The notes under the pieces are model-generated. The model searched no databases, was not told where the DNA came from, and saw only the letters and a list, made by a program, of their open reading frames with translations. Position numbers and translations under genes: made by a program. A stretch of DNA of 64,000 nt from Nageia nagi (lineage: Eukaryota > Pinophyta): NCBI GenBank assembly GCA_050084985.1, contig JBITNC010000002.1:14074001-14138000 (forward strand), written 5' to 3'. Below are positions 37,440 through 47,843 of the stretch, in pieces (the stretch's first letter is position 1; every line of letters starts with the position of its first letter).

Positions 37440-39848
37440 TATTTTTCAACTATCTATCAAGTCTTGAATTTTATGTTGTAAAGTTTGACATTTATTTGTA
37501 TTATGTCCTTTTTGCCTATGATAAGCACAAAACTCATTCTCCTTATACCATTTGCTTCCCTTAGCATTAGGATTTTCAGGTTTTATATCAGGTAATTTAA
37601 TTATACCATTATCACATAATTTTTTAAGTATTTTGGCTAATGGTTCTGATAATGGGGTAAAATTTCATTTAGGCTTAGGTTCAACATTTTCTTCAATTTT
37701 TGAAGCTTGACCAGAATCTTCTATCATAGCTATTTGATTATTTTGTGGTTGTTTACTAATGTTTTCATGTTGATTTCCCTTTTTGTATTCCTTTTTCTTA
37801 ATTTTTAGTTCTCCATCTTGAATTTTAACTCTTTCTATAACTACTACCTGAGCAATAGCTTCTTCAAAAGTTCTATGTTGTTGAATTTGGAGAATACTGG
37901 CTATTGGTCTTAGACAACTTTAGCTAAATAATTTAACGAATTCTTCTTGTGGTATTGTATAAGGCATACTAGTGAGTATAGCCCACCATCTTGAGATGTA
38001 ATCTTATATAGTTTCATCAAGAAACTATTGTAATCTTGTAAGATCAGTAATTGAAGATCTTTCTTTAATATTGATCCTAAAATGTTCTAGAAATTGATTA
38101 GCCAGTTGTTCGAACATATATAAACTATGTATAGGTAAACTATTATACCAATCTAAAGCTTGACCTGCGAGTATCATAGGAAATATACGTAACATTAATG
38201 AATCATCATTAGCTATCTGATAACTAGAAAATGTAAATTTTCTCAGATGTTCTTTGGGATCTTCTCTTCCTTTGAATGATTCTATCTTAGGAAATTCAAA
38301 CCTATATGGTAGTTTCTTTTATGGAACACTTGGATGAATAGGTTCATTGTAAATGTTTTTATAATTTAACTTTTGAAGTCCTTGAATATTCATTTCTCGA
38401 TTTATAAAATCCTTCATAAAGTCTTATAATTCTTTATCGGTTCTACGACCTTGAGTATGTCTATGATATCTTCGAGTATTCGGATCCTTTTCTGAAATTG
38501 ATCTTGAAATGTAAGACTCATAGTCAGAAGAAAACTCTGACAGTGGGGGAGGCAATATTTTAAGAGGTGAATGTCATCATGGAATAGGGATTCTAGGAGG
38601 TTTTGGGGATATACCTTTTCCATATAGATCTTTTCCTTTGTAATCAGGTTGTCTTGTTTGATTTTGGGTTTGTTCAACCCAACTTTTAATGGAATCTTGC
38701 TTTTGTTTATCATATAATTTTTGCAATTCTCGTTCTTTATCCATCTCCTTTTGTATTAAAATGGCTATCTCTTTATCCATCGCTTCTTGTTTGTCTAAGT
38801 AAGGATCTCGATATCTTTGTATTTGACTTCCTTCAAGAGTTTCAGGTTTCAAACTTTTTATTTTTTGATATTCATCCCACTGTCTTTGTTTTTCTTTCTC
38901 CATACGTAGATATTGTTCCCTTTTCATTTTTTCATTCTCTAATTCTTTAAGTTGTAATTCCTGTGAGCGAAGTTGAATCTCATGTTCTTTATGAAGTCTT
39001 TTCTTTTCTTGTTCTAGGAATTCATTTCTTTCTTTGTTTACTTGTTCTTGTTCTATGAATTTCTTTTTATCTCTAAGAAGTTTATCTTCCATTTCTTTTA
39101 ATTTATTTTCTTGTTCTTGAATTTTAATGAATTCGTTAACTTTTCTATTTTCTTCCTTTAGAAGATATTGCATCTCTGCGGCCTTTTTAATATCATTAGC
39201 ATATTATTTCGTGAATTTTTGATCGGCTTTTATTTTACATAATCATCGTTCTTCTAGTTCTTCATAAGAAGGTATCTCTTCTATTTTGTACTTAGATGCC
39301 CTTCTATGTAATCCTCCATTTGAAGAATAAGACTTCTCCATTTGCTTCATTGAAGGAGCTCTTTGAGATAAATTATTCGTGGGTATTGATAATTCATTTT
39401 TTCCTAATTCGAGATATCTATGAGAAAAAGAAGTTCCCTCTTTTCATATTAAAGAACTTACTTTTCGACCATCTGATAATAGATGAATGACTCTTTCATA
39501 TTTAACTTTATATGGCTCAGTCTCTGGTACCGCTATGGTTTCAGCTCGAGATATATCCTCATCAATTTCTAAGTTATCATGCCTATGATTTAGTTTTTCT
39601 ACATCTCTTGGTAAACTAGAAGATGTCTTAGGAATAGCCCTATAATTAGCTAAGCGGTGATGAATTTCAATTAACTCTTCATCTAACACTTGCATTCTAG
39701 TCTTTGTAATAGAATCTTCTATACTTTGTCTTTGCAATCTAGATTGATCATAACCCAAATCCCAATCTTTTCCTATATAACGAACTACCCATGGATCTAA
39801 TTCATCTAAAAGAGGTGGCCTCCTAACCGAATACTCTATCAGATCCAT
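37440..39848 (-). pseudogene. E4 gag region
   Basis: About 800 codons. Residues 1-135 are charged. About 225-425 (39173-38577) form a long Lys/Glu/Gln-rich heptad-like coiled coil (KELENEKMKREQYLRMEKEK). The capsid domain follows (about 38330-37800) with FPKIESFKGREDPKEHLRKF, AGQALDWYNSLP and LANQFLEHF, the order of the retrotransposon gag family. Near 37545-37490 is the knuckle CAYHRQKGHNTNKC (CX2HX4HX4C). A long coiled-coil leader ahead of capsid is seen in Tat/Ogre-type elements. Several TAG and TGA stops. Confidence 0.85.
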
Positions 39849-40656
39849 ATTGTCTGAATCTATTTCTTGTATTTCAAATGGGTGTTCTCACATTTTCTTA
39901 GCGGTCATACTTCTAGTTTGAACCATTTTCTAGATATTATAAACAAGCATCGTAAAAAGGAAACTCTATTTTTATCTTTTATATTATGTTTTCAAGAAAA
40001 CAATTTAATGCACAAACATCCTATATGCAAAGTTACTTCTAACGATGTGATTATCTTTTTTAAATTTTTCACATATTTTTAATGTCTGAGTTAAGTGAGC
40101 GATATGAGTTGTGCATTTTTAATCTTTTTAATTTTCCTAGTTTGTTTTGACTAGTCAAGCATTAAACAAGGTAGGTTGGGTAATTCTAAGTAATGTTTAC
40201 AAGTTTCTATGGCTCTTAGCTTGGTTCTAGATGAGTTTCTTTTTTGACTCCTACCTAAAGGAAAGTTACCTTGGTCATCACCTCCAAGTGTAACTGGCTC
40301 TATGGCTTCAAGTGTGTTATGTTGGTGGATACAAAGAAGTAAGAATTAACAGTTGGTAGTGACATCCAACTCGTTAATGTTCAATTATTCCTTTAAGGCC
40401 TTATGAAGTGCATTTAAATAAGTAAAATACATTTATGCATACTACCCTCCTAAACATTCATGTCCATTTACTTATCTTATTTTAATGTGATGCAATCAAA
40501 AGTTTATTTTAAGTGAATCTTGACCTTAATAAAACCCGTTGTTCTTTTTTAATTATAATGTGATTCATTATCCAACCTCTTAATGATGTTCATTAACTCC
40601 TTCCAGCTGTGGAAGTTTTATATGTGATAAATTCCCTCTTTTTACTAGTCACATAT

Positions 40657-40685
40657 CTCTTCGACCACCAATGGAGTGGTAAGAG
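40657..40685. other. Leader hairpin copy A
   Basis: CTCTT-cg-ACCAC-caatgga-GTGGT-AAGAG: both stem parts pair perfectly. Copy B at 40762-40790 has the same loop. Confidence 0.75.
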
Positions 40686-40761
40686 CAGACTTAGTAAAAA
40701 GCCATTAAGTGTAGATAAATTAATTAAGTGAGGTTCAATTACTCCTCCAAGAGTCACATAT

Positions 40762-40790
40762 CCCTTTGACCTCCAATGGAGTGGTAAGGG
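40762..40790. other. Leader hairpin copy B
   Basis: CCCTT-tg-ACCTC-caatgga-GTGGT-AAGGG. The outer stem changed on both sides relative to copy A (T-A to C-G), while the inner stem gained one mismatch. Confidence 0.72.
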
Positions 40791-41424
40791 CAGACATATT
40801 TAAGATTGTTAATGTGAAGTAAATTTCCAAATAATATGTGAATAAATTTTACCTCTTTCACTTAACTTATTTCTGATCACTTAGGATCACTTGAAGTGCA
40901 AAAGTGAGAGCATACTTTGTTAAGTGAAAGTACGTAGTGTATTCGAATCCCTCCAATTCGTTAACCTTTTAATGTGATTTGTACTACCCAAAAACTCGAT
41001 TTATTTCCTTTAGGTTCATTCCAAATTAATTGTGATTCATTTACTCCTTCCAATTGTGGAAGTATTATGTGTAGTAAATTAACCAAATTAATGATAGTGG
41101 GAATATGAAAGAAAAATTAATTACTCCTTCTTATCCAGTCTATTCTGATCACCTTAGATCGCACGAAGCGCAAAGGGAGAGCATAAGTAGACAAGATAAA
41201 AAGTATTAATGTGTATGTACCATTCACCCAAAACATGAAAATAAATACATAACATTATACATAAAACAAATTAATAAAATATATGCATTTAACCTTTTCT
41301 ACCCATTCTTATATGCATTCTAGGCAAAGGAATCACATTCAAAAGTATCCTTCCATTTTAAAATACATTATATATTTTATTTTTTATTTTTTTTTTAGAA
41401 ATAACAAAAGAAGGCAAAATGACT

Positions 41425-41580
41425 TGGGTAAGAGTCATCGACGTTTAGACAGAGGTCGCTGGCATTTATTCTGAGTCACTAACATCTGATTCTAATCGTT
41501 GGCATTTTGTCTGGATTACTTTGTAAATCATTGGCATTCCTTTTGAGTCACCGATGTCCGATTCCAGTCGCTGGCGTTTC
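41425..41580. repeat. Tandem 21 bp GC-richer motif (about seven copies)
   Basis: Degenerate copies of GAGTCACCGACGTTTGATTC at roughly 21-base spacing, for example GAGTCATCGACGTTTAGACA, GGTCGCTGGCATTTATTCT and GAGTCACCGATGTCCGATTC. Related copies occur in both E4 LTRs and around the PMD gene. Confidence 0.65.
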
Positions 41581-41709
41581 TACAATAGATTTCCTAAAAA
41601 GCATAGAATGCAAAATTTAAAGTTAGTATATGGAAGAATTCAAATAAACCAGATAACATAAAGGTAAAATCATTTTAAACAAAAAACCTCCCTATCAATA
41701 ACGGAAGGA

Positions 41710-41726
41710 CCCTCCTTCTAGTGCCA
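41710..41726 (-). other. E4 primer-binding site
   Basis: On the minus strand, TGGCACTAGAAGGAGGG begins three bases after the 5' LTR end (…CTGCAACA, then TTT). It starts TGG as a tRNA 3'-end complement should. Which tRNA is primed is not clear to me. Confidence 0.65.
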
Positions 41727-41729
41727 AAA

Positions 41730-42585
41730 TGTTGCAGTGAAAATAGAGCTAGAATGTAGAATAACATGAAATACAATTATTCTTAAACTTTCACTAAACC
41801 TCAAATTATGTAAAATAGATAGAAATGCTATAATTATAAATTGATATTGATTTTCAACTCAAACTACAATTTTCCCTTGAAAGGGACTTTTACAAATGCC
41901 ATTTGCCAAAATGAAGGTATTAGATCTTCATTATTTTTGATTTGCTTGCTTCTCTCCTTGATATGAACAACCTATAAATTCTACACACATGCAAAAGACA
42001 ATAACATCAAAGCATCTATGTATAACATGTATTGAATTGAAACTAGCATAAAATAATAAAAGGTATGAGCTCACAAGATTTTGGTAGCATTACCCTACTT
42101 CAAAAATGGGTCAAGATTCTCTTAGATGGATCCCTATTGCTTTGTATTGGCTTGTATTTATAGATTTTGGGTGAGATGTTCTAAGGCTGGTAAGGGGAAG
42201 TGAAAAGCCACCGTAGGTCATAATTGACCCCCTCTATCCACATCATCTTGGAAAGTTGAAATGTTTCAACTTTCTCTTACTGTTTTGGTTTCTTGTTCGG
42301 TTGTTACAGAGTCACCGACGATTACTAGTCAAACGTCGATGATCATCTCAAAATGTCGATGACTATCTTGGGTCGTTGGTGACTAGTTTTTAATTTTGTG
42401 ACAATATTAAAATGACCACCAAATAGCCAATTTTACCTAAAAAGAGTCATGTGACCACTCATTTTGCATGTACTCGATGGGAGCTATCCAATAATAGGGT
42501 TTTTAAACCTATTTTATATTGTCATGAAGAGTTATGATTATTTCAATGTTTACTAGTTAAAAAGGGACATTTTTAGGTGTCTACA
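41730..42585 (-). repeat. E4 5' LTR
   Basis: 856 bp. It matches 24870-25850 closely; differences are mostly transitions plus one 125 bp deletion. Flanked by ATAAT. Confidence 0.92.
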
Positions 42586-42590
42586 ATAAT

Positions 42591-42889
42591 AAAACTAAAG
42601 AATGTGTATGAATATCCAAAGAAATTTATGGCATCTAGCTTTGTGGTTTTGGCTTCAAAAATTGTTGATCAATAATAAAATCATAGATTTAAAGGGGATG
42701 TACTCTCATATTGAGAGGAACCTCTATAAATACTTATGTTCTTTATGTGGATGTGTAATCTTTATTAGATATATGTTGATTTTGGTGCATATTACGAACA
42801 TAGAGAGAATTGATATGAATGGAAATATTTTTATAAAATTTGTATTTGAAAATTTGTATAAGTCATAGAATTTTGGTCATTACATATCA
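42591..42889 (+). repeat. E3 left LTR, part 3
   Basis: Continues the E3 LTR after the E4 insertion and matches 44440-44726 (shared TTGATCAATAATAAAAT and TTATGTGGATGTG). It ends in TATCA, then a primer site. Confidence 0.85.
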
Positions 42890-43116
42890 AGTGGTATCAT
42901 ATTTGGTTAAGATTTCTTTAATAATTTGATAGTCCATTGCGAGAAGACTTGTAGTTCTTGAATCTGTGAAGAAGGTACAATAATATATAAAAAAGGAGGT
43001 ATAGTATCATATGGAAATAGGATGCAAATTCAAGTTTGTTTAGATTTGGAGATATGGATTCTTGAAAAAAACTTCATAAGCATTTGGATACCAAATGCCT
43101 CCTCATTTGGGAGGTG
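42890..43116 (+). other. E3 interior: primer site, 200 bp spacer, purine tract
   Basis: TGGTATCATATTTGG at 42892-42906 is a primer site of initiator-Met type. TTGGGAGG at 43107-43114 is a purine tract just before the right LTR. No coding capacity between them. Confidence 0.72.
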
Positions 43117-44726
43117 TGATACAAACTGGATCATATTATTAATGCCAAAATATCATTAAAGTGATGATTTGATAAATTCTCATGCTTATGTTGTATTTGG
43201 AATATTTTCATCATGGTATTTTGGAGTTATCATATCCAAAACCTATCACAAAATAGATTAATTATTTTTGGTAAGGCACAACTTTTCATAAATATATCCA
43301 ATTTAGTTTATTATTTTGCATTGGATAATCATCAAAGATAACTTTTCAATGAGTATGTGCATGCCTACCTTCATAGAATATTTGACCTTCATAAGAGATG
43401 TTTTCATGAGAACTGTACTTATCCAAAATACTACATTTAGAGAATCCATATCATGCTAACAGTCAAAATAGAGCATCAACATCATGCGAATAGTGGAACC
43501 TTAGGGAAGATGAAGCATAACTAGCATCTTTTGGAGGCATATGAAGCAAAAGGTTATCAAAAGGCAAAGATACAGGTTCAATAACAAAAAATGAATCCTT
43601 AAGGATCATTTGGAAAAACAAAAACAAAAAGAGAAAAATAATCGTTAGTGAATATTGTGAGGAAGAAGAGGTAGCCACCTCTATGGAATGATACTACCAT
43701 TTTTGGAGTATACCATACTACTATTAGTGAAATATATATTACCATTGAAAAGATTATTTGGCATCAAAATGGAAATCAAACCAAGGTAGAGAAAGTCTTC
43801 ATGGGAGTGTCTTCTTATCATTGCCATGTTTGTTGATAGTTGGCTAGAAAACATTATAATTTGTTGATTAGTATGAAATGTAATAACCTTAGTGTAGGAT
43901 GAACAATATCATAACCTTACTGTAGGATGAACAATATCATAGCCATTCTATGCTATGTATTTCTTGTTATATTCTTCATGTATTGAGTAGAACTCATAGT
44001 GTTGTAGTGGTAATAATATTATGTGGGAACATATTATATTTATGGGAGGTATGATATGTGAGTACAATATATATGTATATGTAATATTATATGCTCATTA
44101 TAATCTTAGAAGGAGATAGTAGGTAGTCTAAAAAGCTTCTTGTTATCTTAGAAGAATGATCTAAGAAGCTTACAAAAGTCTTTTAGCAATCTATTGAGAG
44201 AACCCATCGATGAGAGGTCAAGAGTAGAGATAGGAACATGGGATAACATTGATATAAAATTATAAATAAAAATTTTATCAAAGGGACATTACTAATGTCA
44301 TTCTTATGGAGAAATAAAGGTATGGATATCATTGTAGCAGTAAGAAAGGCAGTTATGAGTTGTACGGAATATTGGCAACTTGGATAACACTATGTACAAC
44401 TAATTCAGTTGATCAAGAGGAGCTAAGAAGATCCTATGAAAGTTCAAGAAGGGGTATGAATGTCCAAAGAAAGGCATAACATCTAGCTTTATGGTTTTGG
44501 CTTCCAAAATTGTTGATCAATAATAAAATTAGAGATTTAAAGGGATGTACTCTCACATTAAGAGGAAACTTTATATATGCTTATGTTATTTATGTGGATG
44601 TGCATTATTTATTAGTTATATGTTGATATTATTGTATATTAAGAACATAGAGATGAATGAAAATATTTTTGTAAATATGTATTTGAGGATCCATGTAAGC
44701 CATAAGGTTCTGGTGATTAATGATCA
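43117..44726 (+). repeat. E3 right LTR
   Basis: About 1.6 kb, uninterrupted. It starts TGATACAAAC and ends TGATCA. It shows how the left LTR looked before E4 and E5 landed. Confidence 0.82.
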
Positions 44727-44731
44727 ATTTG

Positions 44732-45420
44732 ATCCTACCATTATTCATGCTTATAGGGGAATGAAATCGAATGATTGGTGCATGGTATGCTAGAGGTAGG
44801 AATCATTCAACTAAGTGTCATCCCTTACTCTTCCTAGGTTATCTTGGTGCATGTGCATTGACTTTAGGGATCTCAACAAAATCATGGTAAAAGATAAATT
44901 TCCTATTCCTATCATTGATGAATTGCTAGATGAATTACATGGTACCAAATTATTTTCCAAATTAGATTTATGGTCAAGCTATCATCAAATTTGGCTCCAT
45001 GTGGAGGACATTCCAAAATTAGCTTTTTGCACACATGAAGGTCATTATGAATTTTTGGTGATACCATTCGATCTTACCAATGCTCCTTATACCTTCCAAA
45101 GCTTGATGAATTAGGTATTTTGCCCCTATCTTTAAAAAAAAAATTAGTTTTCTTTGACAATATTTGATCTAAAATAAAACTTGGGAGTATCACCTGATCC
45201 ACTTAGATCAAACTTTGCAAATCCTCCAAGATAATCAATTCTATGTTGAGTGTTCAAACTATTCCTTTAGAAAACCAAAGATTAAATACCTTGGGCATAT
45301 CATTTCAAAGGAAGGTATCAAAGGAAGACCCCAAAAAGATTATAGATATGAAGAGTTAGACCTTTCCTAAGTCACTCAAAGGGTTATGGAGATTCCTTAG
45401 ATTGATAGGATACTACCTCA
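44732..45420 (+). pseudogene. E2 reverse transcriptase, degraded
   Basis: Continues the E2 frame after E3: YHYSCL and GNEIE, then [10 protein letters not shown], followed by an open piece (44815-45114) with [40 protein letters not shown] and [20 protein letters not shown], the RT finger and palm blocks of chromoviruses. The catalytic YXDD box is not readable in the decayed stretch at 45115-45180, where VFFDNI-like sequence is shifted. LGHIISKEG-like sequence follows at about 45290. Confidence 0.85.
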
Positions 45421-45469
45421 AGCTTGTAAATTATTATGGAAGTATGATTATTCTATTTATATATTTATT

Positions 45470-45930
45470 CAAGAAGGAATATTTTAAGTGGTATCCCATT
45501 ATAAAGGAATCATTTTGTAAGTTAAAATAGGCCATGTGTACTACCCCAATTCTAGCCTTACTAAATTTCTCTAAAACATTCATCATTAAGAGTGATGCTT
45601 CAAGAGTTGGGATTAGTGCAATCTTAATGGAAGAAGGTAGACACTTAGCTTTCACTATCAAGACATTATCGGGTCATAATCTAGCCAAGTTGATGTATAG
45701 AAAAGAGATGATGCTATTAATTATGCTATTCAAAGGTGGTGACCATATCTCATTGGTTGATATTTCATCATCCTTATAGATCATCATAGTCTAAATTATT
45801 TCATGGAGCAATGAATTTTGATCCTAAAGAAATAAAAATGGTTAACTAAATTATTGGAATGTGCCTATGAGATTTTGTATCAAAAGGGTTGATAAAATGT
45901 TGTGGCTAATGCCCTGTCATGGAAATTTGA
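45470..45930 (+). pseudogene. E2 RNase H, degraded
   Basis: The open piece 45534-45779 contains TTPILALLNFSKTFIIKSDA, SRVGISAILMEEGRHLAF and KTLSG, the start of the RNase H domain with its first catalytic Asp (KSDAS). After a stop, a degraded end contains VDKMLWLMPCH-like sequence corresponding to the usual NVVADALSR. Confidence 0.8.
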
Positions 45931-46129
45931 GGAACAAGTAGCTCTTCGAGCAATATCATCATTGATTCCTAGCTAGCTAAAGCAGGTTAAATAGGAGTGA
46001 GCCCAAGATGATTATACTCAAATATTAATTACTCAAATTTATACTAACCCTACTATCCATCCAAAATTCATATGACAAGATGAAATACTATGATTCAAGG
46101 GTTGCTTTGGAATACCTTCCATGTCTGCA

Positions 46130-47210
46130 TGTTAAGAGATGATACTTAAGGAGCTACATGTTGTACCATTGATAGGAAACTTAGGGCTTCTCAAAACTTA
46201 CAAAAGAGTGGCTACATATTTTTACTGGGTAGGTATGAAATAGGATATCAAGAAATTTATTATTGAATATGATATCTATCATCATCTGAAGGGAGAGACC
46301 ACCAACACTCAAGGATTGCTTCAGCCTCTTTCCATACCTACTCGCACTTAAATTGATATTTCAATAGATTTCATTGAAGGCATTTCAAAGTCTCATGGAG
46401 AATATGTTATTATGTAATATGGTAATGGTTGATAGGTTATCTAAGTATGTATATTTTTATTCCCTAACTCATCCATTCAAAGCTATCAATATGGCCCAAT
46501 TTTTCATTGATAATATTTTCAAGCTTCATGGTATGCCATATACCATAGTTAGCAATCGAGACCCAACCTTCACCAACAAATTTTGGAAGGAATTATTTAA
46601 AATTCAAGGAACTCAAATCAACATGAGTTCTTTATATCACCCCTAGACTAATGGTTAGATTAAAATCATTAATAAGTATCTAAAGACTTATTTGTATTGT
46701 TTCACCACTACACAACAAATTCATTAGGTTAAGTGGCTACCATAGGTGTAATGGTGGTAAAATACTTCATATTACATGGTTATAAAAATGACCCCTTATG
46801 AAAGATTATATGGATAGGCATAACTTGATGTATCCTCTTATATTCCAAGAATCATTAACGTTCAAGTGGTGAATACAAAACTAACCATTTGAATGGATAT
46901 CCTTCATCTTCTTCAAAACAAATAGTAAATTGCTCAACATCATATGAAACAATAAGCTAATCAGCAATGAGTCAAGAGGGAGTTCTAAGAAGGGGATATG
47001 GTCTTTCTACAGCTTCAACCATATCATCAAAAATATCTCAAGAACATGAGGTCTCAAAAATTGGCACCAAACTTTTACGGGCCTTTCAAAATTATCTAAT
47101 GCATTAGAGATATGCTATACAAGTTGGAGTTGCTAGCCTCCTCTAATGTTCACCTAGTATTTTATGTCTCATGTCTTAATAAAGTGTTGGGATCATAAGG
47201 TCAAGCTTAA
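46130..47210 (+). pseudogene. E2 integrase, degraded
   Basis: Zinc-domain remnant: ELHVVPLIGNLGLLKTYKRV and FYWVGMK (about 46150-46245). Core: LLQPLSIPT, IDISIDFIEGISKSHGE (first Asp, about 46360-46400). A small shift follows, then MVMVDRLSKYVYFYSLTHPF and SNRDPTFTNKFWKELF (second Asp) in the open piece 46374-46646. The Glu helix falls in a stop-rich stretch (about 46640-46690). A degraded C-terminal domain follows (GPFKIIXCIRDMLYKLELLA-like, about 47075-47140). Confidence 0.85.
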
Positions 47211-47247
47211 ATAGAGTTACTAAAATTCACATACGAGGGTAGCATCA

Positions 47248-47430
47248 AGCTAGAACCTAAAGCAATTTTGGAATGATGCACCCATAAACTTTGTAATGAT
47301 ACCATCATTGAAGTCCTTATCTAATGGCATGGATTAGCACCAAAAGATGCAACTTGGGATACAACACATCATCTTCAACAAGAGTTCCCAAATTTTTCAA
47401 CTTTGAGGATAAAGCTCTTTTCCAAGAAGG
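47248..47430 (+). pseudogene. E2 chromodomain
   Basis: LEPKAILE, stop, CTHKLCNDTIIEVLI, stop, WHGLAPKDATWDT and LQQEFPNFS give the full chromodomain pattern at the integrase end, ten bases from the LTR. Both stops are substitutions (TGA and TAA). Chromodomains steer insertion towards particular chromatin. Its presence assigns E2 to the chromoviruses. Confidence 0.85.
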
Positions 47431-47436
47431 ATGGTA

Positions 47437-47843
47437 TGTTAGGATCCCACATCCTAACATTTAATTAGGTTTAATTATTATTAGTAGTTATTTTAATTAG
47501 TGGCTTGTGCTAACTACTGATGTAAACCATCATATTTTTTTAAGGTGAATCACCATTTTGAATTAAACCACCAATTAGGGTTAACGTAGGAAGTCTATAA
47601 ATATTTGTAAGAGGGGTAAAGAAAACCATCTTGGAAAATCAATTATCTTTTGAGTTATAAGGAGGAATCCTCCTCAAAGAGGCCTATGATTTGTATTGCT
47701 ATTAGTAAAGTTATTCTATTTTGTTATCTTATTATTAATCTAAGTGCATTGTTCTATTTAATTTACTTGTTGCATTTTAAATCTACTAGCTATTTCGTAT
47801 TTCATTATTAAAACCCCTTTTTTGTTCTATTGGATTTTTAACA
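47437..47843 (+). repeat. E2 3' LTR
   Basis: 407 bp, TGTTAGGATCCC to TTTTTAACA, preceded by the purine-rich AAGAAGGATGG. Diverged from the 5' LTR by many small changes, so E2 is older than E4. Confidence 0.9.

Larger units (their letters stand above)
31971..39848 (-). pseudogene. E4 gag-pol polyprotein, single frame of about 2,625 codons
   Basis: ATG 39848 (MDLIEYSVRRPPLLDELDPW) and TAA at 31973-31971 (after HLRPFYT) are in the same frame, and gag, protease, most of RT, both RNase H domains and integrase read in it. Two indels, one between about 35600 and 35150 and one in the A-run at about 34804-34811, shift the first half of RT out and back in. Other lesions are stops. So the ancestral element made one Gag-Pol without frameshifting. 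Domain details are in the following entries. Confidence 0.85.
39849..41709 (-). promoter_or_regulatory. E4 5' leader with repeated hairpins and 21 bp motifs
   Basis: No coding frame. Three kinds of module each occur twice: CTTCCA-4-TGGAAG hairpins (40600-40615, 41047-41062), ACCAC/GTGGT hairpins (40657-40685, 40762-40790) and a GATCAC...AGAGCATA block (40874-40915, 41144-41185). A tandem of 21 bp motifs lies at about 41425-41580. In gypsy elements this region holds packaging and dimer signals and controls gag translation. Confidence 0.6.
24870..42585 (-). mobile_element. E4: Tat-type Ty3/gypsy element with two extra genes
   Basis: 17.7 kb, minus strand. LTRs at 41730-42585 (5') and 24870-25850 (3') begin TGTAGACACC and end CTGCAACA on the minus strand. 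A perfect target duplication ATAAT lies at 24865-24869 and 42586-42590. In transcription order: 5' LTR, primer site, 1.8 kb leader with repeated hairpins, gag, protease, RT, RNase H, second RNase H, integrase, an extra sense ORF, then an antisense PMD gene, purine tract, 3' LTR. The LTRs are similar, differing mostly by transitions, so E4 is the youngest large element here. The paired RNase H domains fit the Tat group. Stops throughout make it inactive today. Confidence 0.92.
17340..44726 (+). mobile_element. E3: small-interior LTR element inserted in E2 pol
   Basis: Left LTR pieces (17340-17983, 24325-24869, 42591-42889) and right LTR (43117-44726) match along their length. Between them are only 227 bp, with a primer site at one end and a purine tract at the other. 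After removal of E4 and E5 the element would be about 3.3 kb and non-coding, so it must depend on proteins from another element. It separates the E2 reading frame between the LPP block and RT. Flanks are ATTCA (17335-17339) and ATTTG (44727-44731), a plausible decayed target duplication. Confidence 0.8.
14696..47843 (+). mobile_element. E2: chromovirus (chromodomain Ty3/gypsy) inserted in E1
   Basis: Two matching LTRs (14696-15119 and 47437-47843) enclose a primer site, gag, protease, RT, RNase H, integrase and a C-terminal chromodomain, all on the plus strand. Without the E3 insertion at 17340-44726 the element would be about 5.8 kb, normal for small plant chromoviruses of the Reina/Tekay kind. 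The LTRs start TATTAGG or TGTTAGG and end TTAACA. The five-base flanks (TCTCC left, TTGCT right) do not match, so the target duplication is lost or the edge is a few bases off. The interruption of E1 between protease and RT supports the boundaries. Confidence 0.88.
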
